The notes: a model not told the origin generated them from the sequence alone. Shown: positions 52,068 through 63,982, numbered from the stretch's first letter. The stretch: DNA of 64,000 nucleotides from Juglans regia (GCF_001411555.2 NC_049905.1:1612001-1676000), one strand, 5' to 3'. Made by a program: numbers and translations.

Positions 52068-52229
52068 AAAAAAATAAATATTTTTTATTAATGAAACCCA
52101 TGATTTTCTTACAAAGAATTTGTATGAAACTTGTTTATTTTACGCTCGTACCCTAGCATTACTCGTTCGGAAAATACAATTCAAGGTGGCTCGTGACTCT
52201 CTTCATCTTTGGACATGCTGAGTTTCTTC

Positions 52230-52545
52230 ATCTTTACAAAGAACTGTGCATATGCACTTTAACTTTCTTCATGTATTTCTTTGTCTCTTTTGGGATTACA
52301 AAGTCTATCTTTTGCAACTCTCAAATTCCTAATTTAATTTCCTATATTTAGTTACCAACATTTTTGCACGCAACTATCAAATTCCTTATCTCATTTCCCA
52401 TACTAATTTATCCAAAACATACATCACATGATACAACAAGATCTCAATAGGTTTCACCCATCTAACACGTTTCTACATGCAGTTTTTCAGCCTTTAATTT
52501 TTACTTTGAAAATTGCATTTCATTTTGAAGGAGGAAACATATTAT
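52230..52545. repeat. Diverged duplicate of 50660-50990
   Basis: See the partner entry. This copy is about 1.55 kb away and is followed by AT-rich sequence up to the LPTD1-like gene. It contains no open frame of note. Confidence 0.85.
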
Positions 52546-53133
52546 AAATAAATATTTAATTAAATTTTGTTCAAAGAATCATTTTATTTGAATGTTTTTA
52601 AACTACACACCATCTACATGATATTACAGTATGGTAAAATGTTAATGATCTTACAGTCTGGTGATATTTATCTTTTTCATATAAAGAACATTCGAGAATT
52701 ATGTCTCTATAATTTTAACTCTATTATTAAAAAAATATTCATAATTTTATTCTTAATCAATTAATAATTATAACGTAGATAGTATTAGGTGGATGTTATT
52801 TTATATTATTATTTTTTAGAATATTTTTCGAAATCATCATTTTCTTTCATCAAAGTTCCAAAATACCACCAGATCAGCAAAAAGCCGAAAAAGATAAACC
52901 TCAAACACGGCCCACCTACGAAAGCACAAAGCCCACAAAACAAACAAAAAGGGCTCCACAGATAATACAAAGCCCATTTGTTTACTTTCAAAAAAAAAAA
53001 AAAAATGCAAAACAACGCAGATAAGGAAAACACAACATCAAAAACCCCTCCCAAACCCTTACAGTTCTTACCGACCAAACGAACAATCTTACAAACGGTT
53101 TACTCGCTCAAGTCTCAGCTGCGAGTGGCTGCA

Positions 53134-56100
53134 ATGGCGAGCCTAAGGTCGGCAATGGACTCCTCCTTCTGGGACCAGAGCGTGTCCTCCCCACAAACCC
53201 TGGAGGGCACGGCCCGGGCCGTTCCTGGCCAGACGTTCCCGCTGGACGGGGCTCGAGGCAGCCGAGCACTCCGTACTCAGCAGCTCTCCCTGCTTGGAAA
53301 TGGTTTTCCTTTGGGGATTATTCCCTCCTATGGCCCTGCTGCTCTCAAGGAGTTGGGCTCGTTTTCGCTTCAGACTATGTTGCTCAAGCCGGAAACTCCT
53401 AGGTGGTAAGTTAAAGTGGTGACGAACCTCTTCTTTGTTGGGTTTTATTCTCTTTCCTTGTGCTTTGTTTGGTTTCTGGGAAGATGTGGGCAATGTAAGG
53501 GGTATTAAAGTTTAAACACCCGAAAAAAAGAGTGAAAAAGACACAAGATAAAATTCTATTGTTATCTGGAATTTCCTCGATAAGCATCCTATAGATATGG
53601 AATATTCTATGTTGATTTGAGTTTTTCATCTTTCAAATCTTATTGCTGCTTGCATCAATCCGCGTTTACTTTTAACTTTTCCATTTTCAGTCTTAACGTT
53701 TCTATCTAAGTTAATCTTGTAGGTGGTAGCTGCCCAAGCAAGCTTACACATTGTAATCTTGTTATCTCCCCCTATTAAACTCACCATCATTTCTTCCGAT
53801 ATGTCTGTTTATTTCGAAGATGTATAATGTATTCCATGAGTCTTATTAAAAAATATATATATTCCATGAGTCCCATATTTCAAGTGGTAAAGGCCTTGGG
53901 CTTGGGTGTATGCTCCCCCCAGGCCTAAGGTTCAAATCCCTTTGTGTGCAAACAATCTCTAGGGGTCATCGAACTGGGGGATAATTTCTTTGAATTACCC
54001 GAGGTGCACTTGCAGGAAATTCCTTGCCGAGGGCCTATGTGCCCCTCGGATTAGTCGGAACGTCATTCCTAGACACCCGTTGCCAATCAAAAATATATAT
54101 GTATATATATATATATATATAGCCCAAGTATTTCTATACACTTCAGCAATATTTATTAATCGTAGTTAGTTGTTGGCTGGAAGATGAGTGGAGGGTGGGG
54201 TTTAATGTGTTATTTGCCCTCTTTCAGTAGCGGTAAGTTTTCAATTACTTTCTCATTCTGCAGTCTATTTGGTTTTCTGGTCTCCCTTGTGACTTAATTC
54301 CCTCATTGATGTTACTTGAGTAATTCTGTTCCCAATAAAGTTGGAAAAAAAAAAAAAATTCACTAACGAATGCTTCTAGTCGATTGTAATCGTCTAGTTC
54401 AGCATAATTAATTGTCTTAGTTACTCTAATATTCTGATGCCTGAATTTATGTGGACTTTGATAATGATTGAATTGTTTCATGATCTTGTCTTTTATTTTC
54501 CACTTCTTTTAACTCATTATTCTCACCTCATAATTGTTTATGTTCAACTTGGACACAATTACCTGTGGGGTTTAGAAATTTTTTCATAAATGCTTGAAAT
54601 TTTGGAACTTAGATTTTTGTTGCTCAGAGCATTTCTTCTAAAAAGAAAGGGATGAGTTGGAAATGAGAATTCGAATTTGTTAAAAATTATTATCTATCAA
54701 TATTGTTGAGGAATGATGTCCTCATCCCTCAGTGAATTCCTAAATTTCTCACACACTAATAGGTACCTTACATAACATGTGAGTACAGGTGGCTTGGATT
54801 AGTTGGGCAGTTCCGTCCAAAGAAATTAATTTCTTCTATTAAAGATGAATTGTCTAGATTGTCTAGTTTTGATGATTTGGAGTTCCCTGGATTCTTCCAA
54901 GATGTGGCAAAGCATTTCATTGACAAATCACCCTTTTCGCTGGGATTATGGTCACAGTTTTCTTTGACTCCCTCAGCATCTGTACTGTTGTCCACAGAAG
55001 CACATGGGGAGAAAAAAGGACGCCGACACAAATTGATGCTATATGACCAGGCACGTAAAGCAGCCATATTTTTATATTTATATCTTAATTATTGGAAAGA
55101 ACTGAGAATCATTTATGTTTTCGTTTATATTATCATCATCCCAGTTAGCTATATTCTTTCTTTTACAGACTGTTGTGCTGATTGCATTTTTGTTCTTTGC
55201 TCTTGGCTAGTTTCTATGTTGTACCTGTACCTTGCCACTGATAATCTGTATCTTCCACCTGAAAATGATTATCTGTACACAGTGATTTTTTGAACATCTT
55301 GATTCACAATTTCTCTGTAAATATCTAATATTATGTCCATGATTCCTCGAAAATATTGATCTGCATAATGACTACATAAAAGGTCCTGCTGGTGAAGAAT
55401 AAGCCCAGAACTTTAACCCTTTCATGTCTCAACTGTTTTGTGGTTCTAGTTATGTGGATAACCAAATGAGCAATGTTTCTAAACACTTTATTTGCATTTT
55501 GCAGCTTCCTCTTCATGATGTTACATTGGAGGCTGCATGGCCTGAGTTGTTCAGGGACCACAAAGGACAATATTGGGAAGTACCTGAGTCAATATCATTA
55601 GACCTTTCATCACTCGTTTCTGATTCTGGATTCCGTTACCGCTTTGGTTTACACAAAAATAGCGGTCATCCTCAGGCACTTAATGCCACAAATGGTGAGG
55701 CACCTTTGACCTTAATGCCTGGATTATGTGCCAAGGCTGCATTTTCTTATGAGCAGAGCCACGACTTTTGGAGAAAGGAAGAAGAGGAAGATGTCTTGGT
55801 GGAAACAGAGCAGGGCACGGTTGTGCGACCTTCATATGATGTGCGTCTCAGAGAACCATTTTCAGCTCTCTCTGGAATTATAGGTAATTTTTCCCTAAGA
55901 TGTTTCTGTTTTTTCGGGTCGTGATAAAGCTATATCTGATTTTACATTTCTTTTGAGATAAATCAAGTCCCGCTTTTTATCTTTTCAATGCTATACCATT
56001 TATCTTTTCTGTTTCATTTTTTGTGATCTTTTTTTTTTTCTATGAAAGTTTCTTAGTGAACATAATACATGAGAAAGAAGTTTCTTATTAAACATTATAC

Positions 56101-58114
56101 ATGAGAAAGAATTACCAAGTTGATTGCTATGGAATTGTCATAAACAGAAGATAGCCTGCCCCCATTCTATCCCGACATGAGAAATGTAGGAACTACCAGG
56201 TAATTTTTGTTTTTTTGTTTTTATAATTATACCAGGTAATTTAGTTCTCCTATATAGGTAAGTGTGTCTCCGTTTCTCAAGTTACAATGAATTTACTACC
56301 CGTAACTTGTAATATGTTTTTCATAGGACTAGTCGTTGTGTCTCTCTTTCTCAAGTTACAATGAATTTACTACCCATAACTTGTAATATGTTTTTCATAG
56401 AACTAGTCGTTCTGATCTATTGAGGACTTGGGTAATGTTTTAACTATTGGTAGCTTATCTCTCCACTAATCCCTACAAGAGACCACCATCAAGTGGCTTC
56501 AAACCCCACATACTGAGCCTGGCCCCTTTCCAGTGGTTTTGAAGGCCTTCTGGACTAACTGGACAGCTTCACGTTAATGAGATTTTTTTTTTTTTATAAT
56601 TAAAAGTAAAACTTTATTGATAGGAATAGGCAATAGCCCAATTACACTGGAAGTATACACAGAAAATGCCCAAGTTCTACTCAGCACTAGCGAGAGATAC
56701 AAACAAATAATGAAAACTGTCCTCGGATTCAAGTTAATGAGATTTTTATGGCAGTAAGCCATTGGTTATTAAATTTCCCGTTGTTGCACCTTTTATACTC
56801 GGTTACTATTCCTTTTCCTTTTTTCCTGTTAGTATAGAAGACTTCTATGTAATCATTTGTTTTCTATCTACAATTGATGATACATCTTAGGTGGCACCTG
56901 TGCGGCCTGGTTTGGGGGTAGGGAGAGCTCAGTGGCTGTTGCATCAAAGGGAGATGAGAACATTTCTGTGAATGCTAGGAAGAGAAGTCCACTGAGTGCT
57001 GATTTATTTGGTTCACTATGCTATACTTACCAGCATGGCAATTTCAGAAATCTATACCGTGACCTGACCAGGATAGATGCTCGCTTGGATATTTGTTCAG
57101 CATCAGCTTTTGCCACAAGTGTTCTCAATGGCCTGAAGAGGTCTTCTGTTAATAGAGCAGAAAATCCTGCCTCTTCCCCTAGGTTCAATTTGATCCTCCA
57201 ACAGCAGGTATGCCAACAACTCTGAACCTCACAATCTCCCATCTCTAAGGGTTACACACACGGCCTCCACCTTTTCAAAGGGGAAAGTACCACTAGGCGG
57301 AGACCTTAAATCTTTTTGTGTTTTATTAGGCCCAAATATGTAAATGGAAAATCTAGAAAATTAGGCTATGCCCCCATTGGATGGTCTGGATTGCCAGGAA
57401 AATATTGTTTCCTAAGAGTTTTTTTTTCCTTTAAATTGAGTAATAGTTAGGGAGACTAGGGCCCGTTTGTTTTCAGAGATGAGATGAGATGAGTTGAGAT
57501 TAAAGTTAAAAAGTTGAATAAAATATTGTTAAAATATATTTTTTAATATTATTGTTGTTTTGGGATTTGAAAAAGTTGAATTGTTTATTTTATTTTGTGT
57601 GGAGATTTGGGAAAGTTGTAATGATGAGGTGAGATGAGATGAGATGAGATGAGATGTTTTTGGAAAACAAACAAGGCCTAAGTTGTGCATTGTGTTTTTC
57701 CTTGTTGGTTGAGGGAGTTGTATGAATGAGACCACGGGTGGTAAACTTTTGTCTCATACAGCGATTTAAGAGAACTTGTACTACTTTAGCAGATTACTAC
57801 TACTAATTCTCGATAGGTGGCTCAGCTTGAAGCCAGTGCATTTAAGTTATTTATAAATGGTTGCACAGATTGAAGTCAATCAGATAATTCTTACTGATAC
57901 TACCTTGCCTTTGCAGGTTTATGGGCCAATTGTCTGTCGAGTAGATTCTAGTGTTTCGCTAGGTTCTTCGCCCGCGAGACGTGGCCCGCATGTGGAGGAT
58001 TTCATATTCAGCTTATGCTATTCATTGAGGGTTCTAGCGTCGGGGAAAGTTGTAGCTTGGTATTCTCCAAAAAGAAAGGAAGGGATGATTGAGTTGCGTG
58101 TATTTGAGTTTTAA
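53134..58114 (+). CDS. LPTD1/TGD4-like plastid outer-envelope lipid-transfer protein
   Basis: Five exons (53134-53405, 54789-55050, 55505-55883, 56891-57207, 57917-58114) join in frame to 475 residues. Hallmarks are SSPQTLEGTARAVPGQTFPL near the N-terminus, WWLGLVGQFRPKKL, LEAAWPELFRDHKGQYWEVP, SGFRYRFGLHKNSGHPQ, LMPGLCAKAAFSYEQ, SALSGIIGGTCAAWFGG, YQHGNFRNLYRDLTRIDARL and a C-terminus SGKVVAWYSPKRKEGMIELR. TGD4 is a beta-barrel protein of the chloroplast outer envelope moving ER-derived lipid (phosphatidic acid) to the plastid. The N-terminus and length here resemble the second clade (Arabidopsis At2g44640, I believe named LPTD1, tied to lipid remodelling under phosphate limitation). Intron 2 appears to use a GC donor. 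Introns carry a SINE, a LINE tail and a recent MITE. An in-frame upstream Met exists, but the chosen start follows the family. Confidence 0.93.
53862..54091 (+). mobile_element. tRNA-derived SINE (Au-like) in intron 1
   Basis: Contains a box A-like AGTGGTAAAGGCCTTGGG and a box B GGTTCAAATCCC, followed by TCATCGAACTGGGGGATAAT, CCCGAGGTGCACTTG, GAAATTCCTTGCCGAGGGCC and AGACACCCGTTGCCAATC. This order is typical of the widespread plant Au SINE family. Both ends abut AAAAATATATAT sequence, a plausible but low-complexity target duplication. Same orientation as the host gene. Confidence 0.82.
55051..55504 (+). other. GC-AG intron of the LPTD1-like gene
   Basis: The exon before reads TTGATGCTATATGACCAG and is followed by GCACGT; the exon after starts CTTCCTCTTCATGATG behind TTTTGCAG. 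Only a cut after CAG keeps both neighbours in frame. The nearby GT at 55055-55056 would add four bases and cause an early stop. The intron would thus be GC-AG, a rare but functional plant class. Confidence 0.7.
56588..56732 (-). mobile_element. Truncated LINE tail, antisense, in intron 3
   Basis: A poly-T run, then a stretch with ACTTTATTGATAGGAATAGG and CAATAGCCCAATTACACTGG, the reverse complement of the tail type found at 45907. A perfect 15-base duplication GTTAATGAGATTTTT flanks it (56573-56587 and 56733-56747). Confidence 0.88.
57459..57678. mobile_element. Tourist-type MITE in intron 4
   Basis: Almost the same sequence as 23325-23534, from GGGCCCGTTTGTTTTCAGAG to GGAAAACAAACAAGGCC. Differences are a longer GATGA run near the right end and a few substitutions. 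The flanks are CTA and TAA, so the 3-bp duplication is slightly altered. Between the two copies more than 90 percent of positions appear to agree by eye. Confidence 0.9.
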
Positions 58115-58352
58115 TATGTATTCTTTGTTATTTCTTTGCTTATGGCTCTGGTTGCTTCCGCCTTAGGAAATAATATTTTCATCCGGAAAACTGACTGCAG
58201 AATCCACAAGCAGCTTCCCTTTTTCTCAATCACAATCTGCTTTTCTCCTCTCCTTTAACATTGGTCTGCATGTATGTACGTGTGAGGGAGAGAGATTTTG
58301 ACTGAGAGGCATGGTTGGGGAGGATGGAGAGAAAAGAGAGGAGTTCAATTTA

Positions 58353-58525
58353 GAATAATGTTACATACAGTCGTTGAATGCGTAAACGTCCTGCAGTCGC
58401 TTTGAAAAAGATTGAGATCTACTGTTAAAAAATTAATTTATTTTCACGTGGATTTTATATTTATTTACTTTTTTCAAAACGACTACACAGTACTTATAAA
58501 CTCACGACTGCAAGTATCATTTTTC
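58353..58525. mobile_element. Foldback MITE, relative of 13720-13890
   Basis: Ends GAATAATGTTACATACAGTC and, reversed, GAAAAATGATACTTGCAGTC are similar. Inner parts CGCTTTGAAAAAGATTGAGA and TTTTTTCAAAACGACTAC match the 13.8-kb element's core. Flanks TTCAATTTA and TTTAAATTA agree at seven of nine bases, suggesting a Mutator-type 9-bp duplication. It lies between the convergent LPTD1-like and CPN10 genes. Confidence 0.75.
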
Positions 58526-59205
58526 TTTAAATTATGTACTAGTTCCCTAGTGGATGGTGATAGCCTGCTAGGGAAAAAGAAAGTGGTTTTTTTCGAAATC
58601 TGCAACATTTCGAAAGCTGGAAAGATTTATACACAAATTTCATGCAAATCTTTATAGAAAAATAAACTTCACTTAGAAAAATATATAAAAAAAATATTCT
58701 TTATTAGCGAAACTTACTTTCTTTCTTCTAAAGTAAAAGCTACATTTCTAATTTTACCGAGAAAAAGTCCATCCCAACTTTGAAGACCAGCATCATGACC
58801 ATCTAATCTTTTACAAAGACTTTCTTTGTTCCATACCGATACAAAAAGTAATAGTTTTCACTCCCCATTATCATTGCTTAAACCAAAATTCCTATGAAGG
58901 CTAAATTCCCTGGAAATGTGTAGAAGTTGGAAGTTCCCTTCAAATCATGATTGGCTTTTAATGCACAATTACTTTGTGCTGCAACATAAAATTCTCATAA
59001 GATGTAAAATTCAAATGCCATTCGTACCCCATAAGTACAGTCATAAACAGAATTCAACATGAACTGGATATTTCTCTATTACAGGGTTGCCAGAGAGCAT
59101 GATCTGCAAGAAGAAAGCATTGCCCTAAATTGATAAAGAAGAGCACAAGAAGGGCCAAGAATCATAGGAGGTAGCCTCGTGCAAAGAACAATGAACTGCT
59201 GACCA

Positions 59206-61439
59206 CTACTCGACCACAGCCAACAAGTCACTCGACTTACAGAAGCAGTGCTTAGCATCCGTTCCCAAATCAACCTGAAATAGCACCAAATCAACAGGTA
59301 ATTTGATTTACTCGATTTGTCAGATTATTATAGTTTAACTATATTCATATTTACTCCATATTACAGAGATGAGAGGAAAAAGATGATTTCACCCAAAGTA
59401 GCAAAAAGCAACCACAGCTAGTCATGTGTAATTCTCAGATATTTTTCAAGCAAAGACCAAAAGGCCTCCTGGATTATTAGTAAAACCATTCACCAAAGTA
59501 TTTTTTTTTTTTTTCCCGAGTAGAAAAGATGGTCTAAAACTATCTCAAAATCATAACATATTTCCTCCTACTTGGAAATCCATATGATTGTTGGTCACAG
59601 TTTTCAGTAAGCTTGAAACCATGTGAAAAAGGAATGAAACACTTAAAACACAGTTTAAGAATATCTTCAGTAAAAGCATGAAATGTATATACAGGTAGAC
59701 CTAAACTTATTTAGCAGTACAACAAACTCTAACTTCAATTTGAAAAATATAATTTGGTAAATGCACAATATTAGAAATAATATTACTAGAGGAGAGTTTT
59801 TCCCTTAGTATACAACTGGCGAAGGCCATTAGTACCAGGTGCTAGATGATAACTTCACAATAAAACAATACTCACCTCATACGCATTTATGTCTGAGAAG
59901 AGAACCTGCAACAAAATAAGCATTTACTCCAGTTAGATGATAGACCAAGCAATCAAAAGATGATAGACCAAGCATTGTTTCGGGCAACAGCCACACACTT
60001 CAGAACGTTACCAAAACTGAACACATTCTGATTGCTTACCTTCTTTCCAGCCTCCACTTCCCCAACTTCAGCACCAACAGTGAGAATCTGAAACAAAAAT
60101 TACACGGCTGGTCAAAATATCCAGAGGAACAATTTTATTTTTACTTAAAAAACAAAAAATCCACGTTTTCACAAGACAGCAACGATTGGAATGTTGCATA
60201 CTTCTCCAATTAGATACCGCTCAAATTTAACAGCTGCGTTGGGCAACAAGACTCCACCAGCTGATTTCTGTTTCATAATAAAGCAGATTATTCATGAGAC
60301 GAATAGTTATATGCAACGATTACTTATAAAAAACCCAACGATGATCAATACATGGGCAATGCCAATAAAAGAATCCTGGTCAGAATGTGAACTTTGTTTA
60401 TTTTTTCATATGATTCTGAGTCAAGCGCAGAATAAATACAACGGGCTGAATGTTCAAAACCTAAGATCTCTTATTTTTCCATTCTACCCTTTCTATACAG
60501 AAAGAACACCAGCTCATACTAGGCTAATGGCCAACAGATCATTTCACCTATATCAACATTAACAAGAGATGCCCATATCATGGAACTTGTGTATACATGG
60601 AACGGTAGCCCAGACCGTGGTAGGGAATTCAGTTTTGATGGGGAAACTAGATATGAAACAAAAGCAGGCCCCTCCAGTGGTAAAGCAACATGCAGAGTTT
60701 AATGCTCACTAGTCACTACTTTAAGTTAGATCGATGAATTTCAATTATAAAGTACTTGGGATTTAGGGCCCCACTCGATCAGCTTATGGAAGCACCAGAA
60801 AACACCTTCTCCGTGCATTTGCAAAGATACGGGAAAGTTTTTTCAGGGCAAAAACAGCCTCGCCCCAATTGCTAAAACTATGTACTGAATCTATTGTTGA
60901 TTGTAATCGCTGATTTTCCAATCGTGTCACGCCAATGAAACATAAGAAGTCTTGTCCAAACCTTGTCCAGCATAAGCAATGAAAGAAGTCATACCTCGGG
61001 CAGCTGCTCCAGACGAATAAGCACTCGATCAGCTTGCGGAACCACCTGCAACATAAAGTAACACCACCAAGAACAAAACTCAAAAACACCAATAGCTCAG
61101 GGAAATCTAGCAAGGCAGAGAAAACTTCAAAGCAAAAGCTTTAAAGATTGGAAAACAGAAATGGTGAAATTGTAAAAACCTTGGCCGGCTCCCATTTCTT
61201 GGAAATGGCGTTGATTCTCAGAGAGTTTCTCCGCAGACCTGTTGACACACAGACATTCAAAGGAATTCTAAAAAAGAGAACAAAAACGGAACTTTCAAGA
61301 AAAATAGCGAAACCAAAGCGGAAGTTAATTTCTAAAAGGGGTTTGGCGTAGAACCTAGTAGTCTCTGGTTATAAGATAGAGAGGGGGCGTTGGGTTTGTA
61401 TGGAAAGGGTTTTGGCACTGTGACAAAAGTAGACGCCAT
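59206..61439 (-). CDS. Chloroplast 10-kDa chaperonin (CPN10)
   Basis: Seven exons (61439-61355, 61238-61180, 61045-60995, 60267-60202, 60087-60040, 59905-59876, 59274-59206) join in frame to 135 residues with GT-AG introns throughout. Residues 1 to about 38 are a Ser/Pro-rich plastid transit peptide (MASTFVTVPKPFPYKPNAPS...). The single GroES domain follows: VVPQADRVLIRLEQLPE, the mobile-loop segment EKSAGGVLLPNAAVKF (about 65-80), GAEVGEVEAGKKVLFSDINA, and the end CFCKSSDLLAVVE. It has one GroES domain, unlike the double-domain plastid Cpn20, and matches the small plastid Cpn10 type that caps the Cpn60 folding chamber in the stroma. It converges with the LPTD1-like gene, about 1.1 kb apart. 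Confidence 0.95.
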
Positions 61440-61684
61440 GGATAAGAATACAGAGACCGAGAGACGAAAAGAGGCGAGCGGCTCCTGAATCTGCTAGTGT
61501 TCGGAACTATTGGGAGAAGAGAGCGCAAACCCAACGAAAAAATCCTTCTTTAAAGGCCTCAAAAACCACGCACGTGTGGGCTCCAACAGTAAACAGTAAA
61601 CTACTTGCCGTAGTTCCTTCTAGAGAGATCGTTAAAAAGGCTTTTCGTGAAGAATATCTATCTTCAATCTACGCATTAGGTTTA

Positions 61685-61856
61685 GGAGATGTTTGGATTT
61701 GTAGGATATTTTAGTTTATCTCAATTTATCTCATTACTATTTATTACTATTTAGTAATTTTAACTCACAAATATCACTATTATTTATAACTCATCTCATT
61801 ACTATTTACAATTCATCTCAACTCATCTCAAATCATCTTCGAATCCAAACGTCTCC
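61685..61856. mobile_element. MITE of the GGAGACGTTT family, 172 bp
   Basis: Ends GGAGATGTTTGGATTTG and GAATCCAAACGTCTCC are inverse complements with minor changes. The flanks are TTA on both sides (61682-61684 and 61857-61859), typical of Tourist/Harbinger-type MITEs. Internal ACTCATCTC and TTACTATTTA motifs repeat. Relatives: 32099-32263 and a partial copy near 18885-19020. Confidence 0.87.
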
Positions 61857-63036
61857 TTAATTATTTCAATTTGTAAATTCTATGTTATAAGATAACTCTT
61901 ATATTTATATAGTGCATGTTTGAGATTGACGTAGGAAATATAATTTATTTATAACTTAAATAATAAATTTTATTATTGAAAAATTATTTATTATTTGATA
62001 ATTATATATTTAAAGTAATTTTAAATATGTTATATTTATTTAGAAATAAATTAAAATTTTATTTTTTAAAAAGAAAATGACAATTATTTAAATTTTTAAA
62101 AATTATGAACATAAATTTTTCAAAGTTTGAAAATTGTAAAAATATTTTTGTCTATTAATTGTAAAAATTGAAATTTTTTTATTAAAAAAAAATTTAAAAT
62201 TATTTAAACCCTTTTTAAAACTCCTGTACAACCCGAAAACAGGCCCATGACACTCTCACCGAAGAAATTCATTAATCCTTGGGAAATCAGGATAGATCTT
62301 CTTTAATCATTCTTGTCAAGAGTTCTTCTACACTTAAGCCGCTACAGTACCCAACACCACACATTGCCGGCGTGGATTTTTTTTTTTTTTCTTTGATGCT
62401 ACAGTAAAACGCACGCGTTTTACAGAAACTCAATCTGACTTTTTCCCCAAATGCTTCATTTCGAAATTGCCTCCCTCGGTCTCGCCCCTGCTCCTCCCGC
62501 TCGGTTCCTCCGCATCTTCCATCGTCGTCCACGTGCAGCCTGCCGTCATCCACGTGCAACATGCCGTCAGCCGTCCTGCTTCCGCCGTCTACGTTGTCCT
62601 GTTCGCGCGAGATTTTTGTTGTAATGCGCGATTTACTTTACTGGTGTAGTGAACATAATCCTCTTAAATGTGAAAGTAGTTTGTATTATTAATTCTTTGG
62701 GTGTTGTTTAGACGATGAACTTGGTCTAATTCATGCTGTCCCGATTTCATTCCCATTTTACTGATTTAAACATGTGGAGTTGGAGGCTAGACCGTGTAAA
62801 ACACAGCATTCCTGTAAGACTAGGAATGGCGAAGAAAAGATCCGAAAGAATTACAAAAATGGCAATAAATATCTTGGATGTTATATTGTGAAGCCAGTTT
62901 TGTTTTCATAATTTTTTGGAGTTAGTACAAATCATAGTTGTGTTGTTTTTTTCTTCAGAATCTTGTGTGACTTAGATACCGTGCAGAAGGAAAGCTTAAA
63001 CCCGTTGGATTACTCTTTTTTCTTTTTCTTTTTTTC

Positions 63037-63210
63037 TTGTAATGTCGATCTAATGAATATTAGATTACTTTTTTGTAATGTCATCTAATGAATGTTAGAT
63101 TACTTTTTTGTAATGTCGATCTAATGAATGTTTGGATTACTTTGTTTTTTTTCTTGTAATGTCAATCTAATGAATGTTAGATTACTTTTTTTTTCTTGTA
63201 ATGTTGATCT
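63037..63210. repeat. Short tandem repeat, four to five copies
   Basis: TTGTAATGTCGATCTAATGA with GTTAGATTAC recurs with spacing of about 33-50 bases, separated by variable T-rich runs. It lies directly upstream of the first proposed exon of the GBF-like gene. Confidence 0.85.
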
Positions 63211-63233
63211 AAAAATTCAGTTGAAATAGCGTG

Positions 63234-63982
63234 ATGGACAAAAAGGAAGATAAAAGGCCACCCAGGCCTTCTACACCAATTCCACCGACTCAGGTATGAT
63301 ACACTGGTCATTCATAAAAGGAAGGTGTCTCAATTCCAACTAGTTAATATATTTTTATTTGTGTATTGTAGGTCTCTCTCTGTCTAAGAAATGCTTACCA
63401 TCCGCCATTTATGATGCATCCAAATGCATATCCGAATTCATATACATACGCATGGGGTAGCCAGGTTGAGAAATGTGTGAACTTTAAATTTTTTCCCTGA
63501 ACTGCATTATTACCCATTCTAATACCGTGCATGATTGCAGCCCCCACAAATGACATCGTATCCAACAACGTTCATGTACCCTCCGTTGACTAATGCGGAG
63601 AGTTCGGGCCATGTTCAACAAACGAACCAGGTATATTTATTTCTTTCTTTTTTCTTTTTCTTTTTTTGTATGTGTTTGCTGTTATCCGTTCTAATACCGT
63701 GGATGATTGCAGCCCCCACCAATGCCACATTTTCCAGCAACTTTCATGTACCCTTCGTCGACTAATGCGGAGAGTTCGAGCCATGTTCAACAAACAAATC
63801 AGGTATATTTATTCCTTTCTTAAATTTTATTTATTTATTTATTTTTTGTATGTGTTTGTTGTTACCCGTTCTAACACCGTGAATGATTGCAGCCCCCACC
63901 AATGCCACATTTTCCAGCAACTTTCATGTACCCTCCGTCGACTAATGCGGAGAGTTCGGGCCATGTTCAACAAACGAATCAG
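63234..63982 (+). CDS. GBF-like N-terminal region with tandemly repeated exon, partial
   Basis: Five exons run off the right edge: 63234-63293 (MDKKEDKRPPRPSTPIPPTQ), 63372-63464 (VSLCLRNAYHPPFMMHPNAY, ending AWGSQ), then three exons of exactly 90 bases (63541-63630, 63713-63802, 63893-63982), each encoding a variant of PPPMPHFPATFMYPPSTNAE plus SSGHVQQTNQ. All are phase 0 with GT-AG borders. The first exon and the Pro/Tyr/Met-rich HPP-WG-Q-MYPP pattern recall the MFMR region at the N-terminus of plant G-box-binding bZIP factors; this is a weak, motif-level resemblance. The bZIP part, if any, lies outside the window. A decayed or captured gene fragment is an alternative. Start chosen as the ATG giving the MFMR-like reading; a leader intron upstream is possible. 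Confidence 0.5.

Larger units (their letters stand above)
61440..63233. other. Region between CPN10 and the GBF-like gene
   Basis: Contains the CPN10 promoter side, a MITE at 61685, and AT-rich sequence. At about 62455-62600 there is a GC-rich segment with GTCCACGTGCAGC and ATCCACGTGCAAC (ACGT-core motifs), which could be a leader exon of the gene to the right. A short tandem repeat follows at 63037. No further coding region is seen. Confidence 0.5.

Noticed and set aside
52978..53133. N-terminal extension of the LPTD1-like protein from an upstream in-frame Met
   Set aside because: The extra residues come from an A-rich leader and do not fit the family, which starts at MASLRS.
54850..55293. 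Read-through of LPTD1-like exon 2 into following sequence
   Set aside because: After YDQ the reading becomes hydrophobic intron translation; the next exon resumes the family sequence in frame.
61148..61351. 67-codon plus-strand frame
   Set aside because: Antisense to CPN10 exon 2 and intron 1; Lys/Arg content is accidental.
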